Shown here: positions 20,248 to 28,508 of the stretch, in pieces
Layout: every line of letters begins with the position of its first letter
How positions within the stretch are numbered: position 1 is the stretch's first letter
NCBI GenBank assembly: GCA_027604505.1
Contig: JADIIX010000035.1
Span: 112,919-176,918, forward strand
Direction of reading: 5' to 3'
Length of the DNA: 64,000 nucleotides
DNA from: Gonapodya sp. JEL0774
Taxonomy: Eukaryota; Monoblepharomycota; Monoblepharidomycetes; Monoblepharidales; Gonapodyaceae
Made by a program: the position numbers and the translations under genes
The notes under the pieces: model-generated
Told to the model about the DNA's origin: nothing
Database searches by the model: none
The model's input: only the letters and a program-made list of their open reading frames with translations

Positions 20248-22909
20248 ATGTGGTCGTCATTTACCGTCTGTGCAGTCTTCGCATCAGTTGTGTTGTTACC
20301 TGCCGTTCGGACAGCTTTCGTTGCCAGTCCGGACTGCAGCGTCCTAAAGAAATGGGTGATTTCTCAAAATCCTTCGACATTCTGGCCGTGGAGCTCGGAT
20401 GGCACTGGAGAGCTTTGTTGTGACGACAGCGGCGCCACGTCCACTTTTAGCAGCGTTGGCGGAACAGTCGTTGGAATCCAGATAACTTGCAATAAGTTTG
20501 GCGGCACTAGCTGGAAGGTCAAAGACTTCTCCTTCTATGGCAATAATGCTGGGAGTCTCGGTGTTGTCCCGGACCTCTCAACGTTGTCCGCCCTCAATAC
20601 ACTTCGTGCACAATTCGCCGGTGTCTCCGCTATCCCAGTCTCCTCAGGCACGGTCAATCTTCCTCTCAGCACAGTTGACTTGGTTGGAAATCCCAAACTA
20701 GCTGGATCTTTTATCGATGGAGTTCTGCCCTCGGGCCTCTCTGTATGCAACCTGGGGTGTAGCGGTGTTATCAATTATTGCTCTTCTCCTGCCGATGCAT
20801 GCTTAATCAACCCCGTAAACTCTCTTCAAATCGGTGAGCATCATAAGGGGTTGAATATGAATATGTTGATTATAGTGTGGAAACTGTTCCTGCCAACAGT
20901 AAGCTGCACAACCACCCGATCGACAACAAGTCTCACCACAACGTAGGTTGAACTTTCCTGAATTTGTCTATTGACTCTCACTAACTGGCGTTCCCGCCAG
21001 CTTAACCACTCAATCCACGACAAGGCAAGTCTTATAGTTCCGTCCCATAACCTTTTCCGCTGATGCTCATCTAATAAATCCAAAGTCCGACAACATCGAC
21101 CACAAGCCAAACAACTGAAACGTGCGTGATGAGTAAACCGTTGCTTCTAACGATATTATCTCATGTTCTCCGCAGCACATCGACGGTGTCAACAACACAA
21201 TCGACCACAAGGTACGTTGGCCCTTGTGATTAATCCGCCACCCACACGATATCTTGTGTCGCTCATCCGTTGCAATTTGAATTTGCAGTGAGACACCATC
21301 AACCACAACAGAAACGTGCGTTGGCGAACAAACCATTGTTTCTAAAGAGACGNNNNNNNNNNNNNNNNNNNNNNNNNNNNNNNNNNNNNNNNNNNNNNNN
21401 NNNNNNNNNNNNNNNNNNNNNNNNNNNNNNNNNNNNNNNNNNNNNNNNNNNCTGACGTTCTCCGCAGCACGTCCACGGTGTCAACCACGACAACAACCAC
21501 AAGGTACGTTGGCCCTTGTGATTAGTCCGCCACCCACACGATATCTTGTGTCACTCATCCATTGAATTTTGAATTTGCAGTGAGACACCATCAACCACGA
21601 GTCAAACAACGGAAACGTGAGTGGACACAAAAACTATTAGTCCCGTCGTTTTGATTTGACGTTCCCCACAACCCAACCACACAACCCGAACATAGAACCC
21701 CGACGTAAGAAGCCTTTTAATCGGGTACTGTCGGGTCAGGCCGTAAAAGATCTCTTCGTGTTAGAGCGACAAAAACCACTCCAACGCCAGCAAAATCAAC
21801 AAAAACAACAACGACCTACCCGGCTTTACCCTCGAAATTGACCAAAACTACAGTTTCTACGAATCATCCAAAGCCCACAACTACCGCCAAGAGGACTTGC
21901 GATAGCATCCACGCAGCATACATTGCTGGAAATAAACTGACCCACCAAGATTATGATGATTGGGAAGCATGGTGGGTAATTTCCCTTCCAAGTGCCAGGA
22001 CTTTGAAATAACCAAATTGTTTTACATACTCGCCACCGAAAAGGGATTGTTATAAATGGTTCCCAGATGTACGTACACCGTTTCTTTCCGCTCCATCAAA
22101 TTCTGAACGAATTTTCGAACATTGTAATTTCCAATATAGGGAATCACGAATAAGAACGAGAAAACATGCGATAGTATATACGCGTCTTTCAGGGCTGGGA
22201 ATGAGATGACGTCGCAAGATTTCTCTGATTGGGATGCATGGTGAATCCAAAGAAAACTGGCGCGTTCTTGAGCTTTTTTGCTGAACATGTATTGTCGTGG
22301 TTGCAGGGCATGCGACAAATGGTACCCCGCGGTGCGTCTCTTAGATCCGCGCATTGTGGTTTGACTATATTCATCATCGTCACTGGGTAAAACAGGGCAT
22401 CGGTTACAAGCGGACGTGCGACTCTATTTTTGCTGCGTATACTGCGGGCGAGACGATGAGCGACAAAGACTTTTCAGATTGGACTCAATGGTATAGATCA
22501 CGTATGCCTGATTCTTCGACGCTGTTTTAACGGTTGCTGCACATTAGGGCCTGCAAAACGTGGTTCCCAAGCGTAAGTTCTTTTTCACACGGTGCCTGAG
22601 AATTTTTCCGCAAACTTTTGGTACCTTGTTGGGAACATAAGGGCATTGGACAACTTGCCACGCGATCATGCGACACAATATATGTCGCCTACAGTAACGG
22701 AATCAAGATGACTTCTCAAGACTTCTGGGACTGGGAACGATGGTGGGTGAAGCGCAAATTGACTGAATGTCGTACCTTCTCAATCAACAAGTTTTCTGGA
22801 TGATAGGGCGTGCAATACTTGTGAGTTTCTCATGGAGGACCTTTGTCGTGTTTTGGTGCTTACACGCCTTCACCAACCGTCAGGGTTTCCGGGTGGTATT
22901 TGGGGATGA
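20248..22909 (+). CDS. Secreted LRR protein with micro-exon-encoded Thr/Ser stalk and four C-terminal Cys/Trp modules (novel architecture)
   Basis: The start MWSSFTVCAVFASVVLLPA is a signal peptide. Exon 1 (20248-20833) encodes a leucine-rich, plant-type LRR-like domain (CDDSG..., VPDLSTLSALNTLRAQF, LSTVDLVGNPKLAGS) ending in paired cysteines. Then come short exons 20900-20942, 21001-21024, 21086-21121, 21176-21211, 21289-21315, (assembly gap), 21468-21503 and 21581-21616. All encode TTxSTTS-type sequence and all after the first join in phase 2. Exon 21765-21971 carries a Thr/Pro/Lys linker and the first module. Later exons give three more modules, ending GGIWG and TGA at 22907-22909. Visible exons total 1,443 nt, exactly 481 codons, so the model stays in frame outside the gap. 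It is probably an O-glycosylated, extracellular or wall-associated adhesion or recognition protein. Function is inferred from layout only. Confidence 0.8.
20900..21616 (+). repeat. Tandem array of phase-2 micro-exons encoding a Thr/Ser-rich stalk
   Basis: Seven visible exons of 43, 24, 36, 36, 27, 36 and 36 nt are separated by introns of about 54-77 nt. All but the first are multiples of 3 and begin and end at the same codon phase, so units can be added or lost without frame damage. The two-exon unit at 21176-21315 is nearly repeated at 21468-21616, introns included. The intron after 21024 starts GCAAGT, a GC-AG intron. Encoded text is of the form STTSPTTSTTSQTTET. Confidence 0.85.
21353..21451. 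other. Assembly gap (99 N) inside the micro-exon array
   Basis: The run of N lies between two nearly identical repeat units, a place where short-read assembly would collapse or break. The true number of stalk exons is therefore unknown. Confidence 0.99.
21882..22909 (+). repeat. Four tandem copies of an approximately 42-residue Cys/Trp module, each built from an exon pair
   Basis: Each copy reads roughly [TS]CD[ST]IxxA[YF]x[AN]Gxx[ML][ST]xxD[FY]xDWxxW, then xCxxW[FY]P. The first part is the end of exon 21765-21971, or exons 22140-22240, 22396-22490 and 22642-22742. The second part is a 25-nt micro-exon at 22044-22068, 22307-22331 and 22548-22572; in copy four it is split into 22807-22820 and 22884-22909. 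Intron phases are the same in every copy (2 inside the module, 0 between modules). The paired Cys and fixed Trp suggest a small disulfide-linked fold. I do not recognise the family. Confidence 0.82.
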
Positions 22910-23634
22910 AATTCGAGGTGACGCTATGGTATGCACTTCCGAGTGCATACCGAAAGAGTCTCCGAATGCGTACTTACGACGATGCGCCATTCTAAGCACG
23001 TCCCGAAACTTACAATACTGAAGCAATGGCAGTCAATTATAGTGCAACCAAAGCAAATTTATTTCTGCTTTAAGCACCATGTTTCTAAGAGATTACCTCT
23101 AACGGATGCAAGAAGGACCCTGGAAACGTACTGCGTTACGTTTGGTGCTCACGCGAGTGGAAGATGAGTTCAATGCAATCTTCGTGCCATGCAATGAACC
23201 GAAATCAAACATCTCGCCCACCACCGTGTGGACAAGTATACTCACCTCGACGGCATCACCATCATGTCTCATGTAAAGCAGGATGAGACAACCCGCTGGC
23301 GGTGAATCGAACCGGCAGTTACTTCAAATCATCACGTTCCATAACCAAAAATCTTGGAATTGATCCCGATCTCTGTATGATTTCGCAACACAAATAAATT
23401 CATACCGAAGTCCCACAAACGTTTACTCCACCGTCAAATCCTCCGTCGTCTTTCCAGAACCTCCGCCCTCCAGCACCTCTGTCTCTGGTAAGACCCCCTC
23501 TAAGCATTGGGACTCACAGAACGTTTGAGATCAACACGCTAAGCCTGAGCCCGCCAACTTCTGTGGTCCGTGTTTGGATGGGCATTTTTATCATAAATGG
23601 CGTTGCTTCACACGAATACTACTCACCTCGAATC

Positions 23635-23995
23635 GCAGGCCGCATACATCTGCGACGACAAGGCTGCTGGGAAACCGTTCCAACCCGCGACACCTCGATT
23701 TGCAAACGAGTGTCTTCCCGCCAAGAATAATTTCTCAGAAATAGATCCGTTCTCGTGAACGAGGACAAGTGCGAGGTGAGTTGAGAGATGAAGTCGCACG
23801 CGGCTTTTGGAGAACGCAATTGTTTGGGAGTTTCCATGAATCAAAGGAAATGAGGGAAAGAGTCTGTGAATTTGTCTCTGCTGAGGGTCTCGAGTAGTTA
23901 GTCGGACAATGTTTTGGAGTAGTGTGCCATCATTTCTCACAGCTCTGAACCATGGTCCTTCACGAATGTTGGATATCGCTTTGTTGCCTTTCCTC
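23635..23995 (+). pseudogene. Broken copy of the first exons of the gene at 28509
   Basis: This aligns with about 28660-29010 across two exons and the intron between them. The protein-level match is DDKxxGxPFQPATPRFANE, then the copy loses one base relative to the intact exon and meets a TGA (FSEIDPFS then stop). The GTGAGTT donor and the following GGxATGCAG-like acceptor region are still visible. It is a non-functional fragment of a dispersed duplication about 5 kb from its source. Confidence 0.7.
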
Positions 23996-24385
23996 TTTCG
24001 CTCTTCTCACTACCCCCCCCCCCCCCCCCTCGCCCCCCTCTCCCCCCAACCCCCACCTACCTCCCCCATCCGATAGAGGGAAGGTCAATTCCGTGCAGTC
24101 GCTACATGCAACGTGTGTCTGTGATCCGGTGCGAGCTACAGGCGAACGGTACGTACCTCCGGCGACATTGGCCGTACACACCACGCAGTCGGCGAATATT
24201 GACCGTTTGTGTTCGTCGGCGAGGGCGAGGTCTAGTGTCGAATATCGAGTGGTGGAGGGGGCGGTGAGGTAAGCCGTGATCAGTGACGTGGGGTAACTTT
24301 TGTCCACTGGCACCGACTTATTTCGCCTTTGCTCGGTCTCCCTCCAGTCAAGTGATTTAGAGCGCTGACTCAAAGCGGATCCCAT
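23960..24385 (-). CDS. Possible minus-strand gene, unknown
   Basis: A minus-strand frame starts MGSALSQRSKSLDWRETEQ at 24385 and stays open to the pseudogene edge. The N-terminal Gly at position 2 followed by Ser would suit myristoylation. Part of the reading frame passes through the complement of the poly-C region, giving a Gly-rich tail that is probably not real, so an intron would be needed. No homologue is recognised and plus-strand frames overlap. Confidence 0.2.
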   Translation of the reverse strand: MGSALSQRSKSLDWRETEQRRNKSVPVDKSYPTSLITAYLTAPSTTRYSTLDLALADEHKRSIFADCVVCTANVAGGTYRSPVARTGSQTHVACSDCTELTFPLSDGGGRWGLGGEGGEGGGGGVVRRAKEERQQSDIQHS

Positions 24386-24867
24386 GGCGCCATACCAACA
24401 CCTGGTGCCGCTGAGTCCGAGCCATGTGCCGACCAAGCTACAGGAGCGGAAGGACTCACGTAGAACTTGTCGGATCCGGAGGACGTCACCTGTAAGTTTA
24501 GTAGGTACACTCTGTGGTGAAGTTTGCGGGGCAGGACCCGCCCAGTTGGACGATGCGGTGGGCGAGAACGTTATTTTTCACGTAAACTCTGGGGGTGGTG
24601 AGCGGGTGGTGGGAGGGGGAGGTGAAGGGAACAGCGGTGTGTTGAGGTCGGAGTCAGCTGATTCGACCCACGGTTGCGGGATTCGTAACAACGAGCGCCA
24701 TTCACACGGTCAGACAGCGACACGCCGGTCGTGGAAATGACCAGACCCGCCAAACACGGCGAGTGCGGCGGAATCGTTGATGGATGGCGCGTGCACTTGA
24801 TGTTTGTGAATTCAGCCACAGTGACTTTGGTCTAACTTTGCGAAACGAAAGAGGAGCAGCGAAAGAT

Positions 24868-25621
24868 ATGGCGCGGCATGCTGCGCGGAAAGAGGAGAAA
24901 CGGGTGAGTGGGCTAAGTTGAAACGTGCGTGACATTTGAATGTGTTGACATCTGCTGGGAATGCTTTCGAAAGGTGTACGCCATTATGGACGAGAACCGA
25001 GCACGCGTGGAGAGACGTAAGGCGGCGCACGAGGCGAAGATGACGGATCCAGTGCAGATGCTGCGTATTAAGGGGAGGGCTTGTGTGCCCGTGTTGGACG
25101 CCGAGAGGTGCGAGTGGGTTTGTTTGGTTTGTGTTATAGTGTCAGTTGGGAACAGGGCTGACGGGGGCGGGAGAGACTAGGTTCAACGCTAATGAAACGG
25201 GAAAGAACGTCTCACCATGAGTGCTCGACAGGGATGCGACGATCGACCGGTTCGTTGCGAGGAATTCGTTGGGTTATGTGTCGCAGTGGGGCAGTGGTGG
25301 TGGTGGGGTAGCACACGAGGACGAAGAAGAGGATAAAGTCCAGTTCGAGCAGTACAGAGACATCGCAGACGCTGGCTTCCCTCTCGGTGCGTATTGACAC
25401 GTGAACACATTCGCTCATCGTCGTACCACACGCGCCTTAAAGGACCCGAAGACGCCGTCATCCGCGCCATCGACGAGCAGTGGACCGCTCACCTTGTCGC
25501 GCATTCCAAGGCTGGAGCGGCTGCTTCTGCTGCCGGGACTGAAAATCCCGACTCACCTGAACCTTACACCCTCGCAGAGGCGACAAAGGGATACCATCGG
25601 GGGACAGTATGGCGTGCGTAA
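24868..25621 (+). CDS. CLASRP/SWAP-like N-terminal (DRY_EERY) domain protein
   Basis: Four exons join in frame: MARHAARKEEKR, then VYAIMDENRARVERRKAAHE...MTDPVQMLRIKGRAC, then DATIDRFVARNSLGYVSQW...VQFEQYRDIADAGFPL, then a last exon beginning GPEDAVIRAIDEQW and ending GYHRGTVWRA at TAA 25619-25621. This matches the start of the animal splicing regulator CLASRP: a short Trp/His-Ala-Arg-Lys opening, a charged helix with RAERR, DPxQxLxxxGRAC, xIDRFDxR, and FERYR-like. That region is the DRY_EERY alternative-splicing-regulator domain. The animal proteins continue into long RS-rich tails, while this one stops after about 200 residues. A perfect donor (GTAAGT) overlaps the stop at about 25618, so a longer spliced form cannot be excluded. 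Confidence 0.7.
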
Positions 25622-26896
25622 GTGGTCCGGACAACCTGGCGAGAAAGGTGGAGATGAGGGAAGAGAGGGAAAGGAGAGGACAAGATTGCAAGGTGTGTAT
25701 GCGTTTGCTTCGAATGGGGCCGGGTGGTCTGGGTGCGTGGAAGACATGTGGCTCATATGCTCCATTTCATGCTATTTGGGGCTCTGCTACACCGTGCCAT
25801 TTCATATGACTCCGTGCCATCCCATTCTAATGGTATGACCTTTTTCATCCTGTTCCGCCCTGCTCTGCACTGCTCCATTCCCTATCACGACACGAGTGTG
25901 TGCCTATCATACCTCGTATATCACGACACGTGTGTGTGCCTATCATACCTCGTATGCACTCCGGCGTCCGTGTACGTGGAGGAAAAGCGTAAGAAACCGC
26001 GACAAACTGAACGAGATTGGTTGTACTAATTGGACGAGACGAGATGGGTGGACGGGGGCCAAGACAAGGTGGTGTTTTCTGTTGCGTCATTTTTCTTTTC
26101 TTTTTTCTTTTTTCTTGGAGGTTCCCGTGCTGGGATGGAGTGGCCGAGTTGAGAGTGGTGCGGAAGGGGGTGTTGGGACGTTGTGTGTGCTCACTTGTCG
26201 CTTTTGGTGTAGATAGACGGTAGAATGAATTCGGCTTAGTAACGGCGTAACATGAGTACGGAGAGGCGAACGCAACACTATTATGGATCACCCGCCGCCG
26301 CTAGAACTTTAGCAACAGGAGTGTCTCCATTTTTCTCATAATTCGCACGTCACTCATAGTTATTTGTTTTACATCTTACAATTGTACCCGATGCACGTGC
26401 ACGTGTACGTCCATCATAATACGTACCAAGTGTTGGGGGTTTCAGGCGGGGGTTGCTTCGTGAGTCCGCGGAATAGAGCCGAGAGCTCACGCCATGTGAC
26501 CTGGGAGGCGAGACGAGTGGAGTGGGACGAGAGAGACGTGACGGAGGACCGGAGTAAGTGCATTCTTCTTCTTCTTGTCACTAGAGATTGTATCATATCT
26601 TAATAAAAACAGGACAGCAGATGTTTTGTGAATCAAACCGGCATTGCTCACTTTCCGTGATACTGTTTCATGTTTGTGCTGCCACAGCTTGTTTATGTAA
26701 TATTGCCTGTGGCTTTGTGGTGAACTCAGTCCTACTCAGTCCTCCAAAGCATGCACGCCGGTAGTGTACCTTTTCACGATTACATAGAACGACTACAGCT
26801 GTCCAGGAGACCGCCTTTTTGCATTTTTATTCGTCGATTCCTATCCACAGACGCCGCCGCACCGGGGCAACTCCATCGGGTTCCCTTCCCAAAAAA
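25622..26896. other. Gap between the CLASRP-like gene and the Cys-rich secreted protein gene
   Basis: This gap holds a 36-nt direct tandem duplication (25884-25919 and 25920-25955, one mismatch) and T-rich tracts near 26090-26110. A plus-strand stretch at about 25970-26029 (VYVEEKRKKPRQTERDWLY then stop) looks codon-like and could be a terminal exon of the preceding gene if the GTAAGT at 25618 is used. Otherwise nothing is recognised. Confidence 0.35.
25884..25955. repeat. Two-copy 36-nt direct repeat
   Basis: ATCACGACACGAGTGTGTGC and the 16 bases after it are repeated immediately, with A to T at one position. It is a local slippage or tandem duplication in non-coding DNA. Confidence 0.85.
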
Positions 26897-27545
26897 ATGG
26901 CGAGAAGTCTGGTATGCTGGTCAGCGGCTGATAATAGATGATCGGAACAGAATTGAGCAACGAATCCACGATCAAAATGGACTTCCCTCCGATAGCCGCC
27001 GCGTCCTCCCCTGATTGTTCTCATCACCATTTTCGGACTTCTTGCTGTCCTATTCCAATCTGCTTGGGGTGGATATTCTTGCCCGTGGGGAAGGGTCGTC
27101 CGTTATGTGAATGGGGTGCCGCAATCCTGCGCGTGCCGTACTGGATGGTTTCCGGCATATAATGGGCAGTGCTGTGCACCAAACTCTTACTGGTCATGGA
27201 CAGAGCCTGGGTGCAAGTGCGACCCTGGAACCAAGTGGAACAACTTGAGATTGATGTGAGACTTACTAGTAATAGCAGTGCCGACGTCAATGAATTCTGA
27301 AACACCCTACCCCCAACGGCGTTCCTTCTTTTAGCTGCGAAGGCAAATTTCCGTCTTGTCGTCCCTACGGTACTGTACCTGACCAACAAGGACAGTATGG
27401 TGGCTGCGTGTGCAAGGTTGGATGGTCGCCGGCTGGCGACGATGGACAATGCTGTGCCCCTCTCCAATATTGGGTGAGGGGCCAAGGGTGCAAATGCCTT
27501 TGGGGCTTCTACTGGACTGGTACCCAGTGCATTGTCGGGCTCTGA
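26897..27545 (+). CDS. Secreted two-repeat cysteine-rich protein, novel
   Basis: Three exons (26897-26911, 26996-27255, 27335-27545) total 486 nt, giving 161 residues. The start ATG in CCCAAAAAAATGG encodes MARSL in a tiny first exon. Splicing to 26996 makes a textbook signal peptide (MARSLPPRPPLIVLITIFGL, then LAVLFQSAWG). The mature protein is two copies of one pattern: C-x14-16-CxCxxGWxPAxxxGQCCAPxxYW-x5-6-GCKC-x3-F/K-W. Copy one is about residues 32-78 and copy two about 88-155. Eight-plus cysteines per copy pair imply a disulfide-rich fold. I know no family with this exact CxC...CC...CxC order. AATAAA (27672) follows within 130 bp. It sits in the accessory part of the window and could be an effector, inhibitor or wall protein; that is inference. 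Confidence 0.75.
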
Positions 27546-28508
27546 GTGACGCTCTGAAACTTGACATGGGATAGGGGTGTCTGATCGCAGAGCTAAGAGC
27601 CTGGTCGGTTCACGACCGAGAGTGAAATGACACAGGTAAATGAGTTCCATAATGATAAATAATGTGGCACGAAATAAAGTCTGCGGCGATAATGTTATGT
27701 AATCGAATCCCGGTACATATCCGATCAGCGCGAAGTCCATTGAGCCAGCTACGGATCACCATGGCTGATCAGGACAGTAGATTCCGCGCTATTGCTTGTG
27801 TGTGATTTACGTTAATCGCCGAGGTTTTGTTGTCAGTGTTCAAGGCATGTGAATCGGCCGCCTTGTCGTCTTGCTCGCGATTGAGTTCTGCCGGCCGTGG
27901 CCACCTCGAGTCGCAGGATGCTTTGCAAAGACTCCGTATTCTCAGCCGCCTCCAAACGGACAGAATCTCGGGTCGAAACACGATCAAAAATTGAACCTGA
28001 ACCTCCTCACGGAAGATAAGCGCTCCCCGAAGTATGCCATGGAACGCGCTGCGTGGCGCGTGCATGGGGATCATGTTCGCATTACATGACTCTGGAATGT
28101 TTGCAATGTCAATTGTGACGAGGGTGGCCCACGCTGCCCTCCTTTATCCGTAGCGTCTCCTTTCACGCTTGTTCAGAACCGTTGTCCTTGAACAAGAGAA
28201 ATGTTTCCAGATGTTTTAAAATTACGGATTATCAGCCATTTCTCCTTGAAGAACAGGAAACCTTTTATCAAGCGGGAAATCAAGCAGAAGTGCGTTTCTT
28301 GTGAGTGTCTTCGCAAATCCTCGCAAGACCAGAATCGTCTGCACAGCACTCTCCAGACCAACGATTGCGGCGTTTGAATCGAGTGAATTGAACTCGCAGA
28401 AAACAAAGTCGTCGAGTTTCCGAGTCGTCGACCCTGTCCTCCGGATCTGGAGCAAAGCGGGGAATCCCAGCTTTGCTGTTTGAATCTGAGGACCAACTTT
28501 CAAGAAAG
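27546..28508. other. Gap before the large unknown gene
   Basis: It contains a probable polyadenylation signal for the Cys-rich gene (AATAAA at about 27672). A minus-strand frame of 132 codons (28222-28620) overlaps the first exon of the next gene on the opposite strand. No RNA gene or other coding region is supported. Confidence 0.4.

Larger units (their letters stand above)
18795..20290. repeat. Right copy of the tandem segmental duplication
   Basis: This is the counterpart of 17190-18620. It carries collar copy B, the divergent promoter and the start of the intact plus-strand gene. Small differences include a duplicated hexamer (GGATCAGGATCAGGAT at about 18890) and scattered substitutions. 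The two copies are in direct orientation and nearly adjacent. Confidence 0.75.
22910..24867. other. Gap between the LRR-module gene and the CLASRP-like gene
   Basis: This stretch contains the 3' flank of the LRR-module gene (with similarity to 18627-18780 at about 23065-23190), the broken exon copy at 23635-23995, a run of 17 C (24013-24029), and the weak minus-strand ORF at 23960-24385. Plus-strand frames at 23952-24272 and 24384-24740 end near plausible donors but show nothing conserved. No other gene is supported. Confidence 0.4.

Noticed and set aside
20248-22909. CRISPR-like array, because short similar units alternate with similar spacers
   Set aside because: The units have splice borders and code for a continuous protein; the spacers are related to each other, unlike CRISPR spacers.
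23270-23340. Possible tRNA, because GTTCGATTC (minus strand) resembles a B box
   Set aside because: The flanking bases do not pair as a T-arm and no acceptor stem or anticodon arm can be drawn around it.
27024-27740. Minus-strand open frame of 238 codons
   Set aside because: It is the shadow of the Cys-rich secreted gene, whose three plus-strand exons share a perfect reading frame and repeated Cys pattern.
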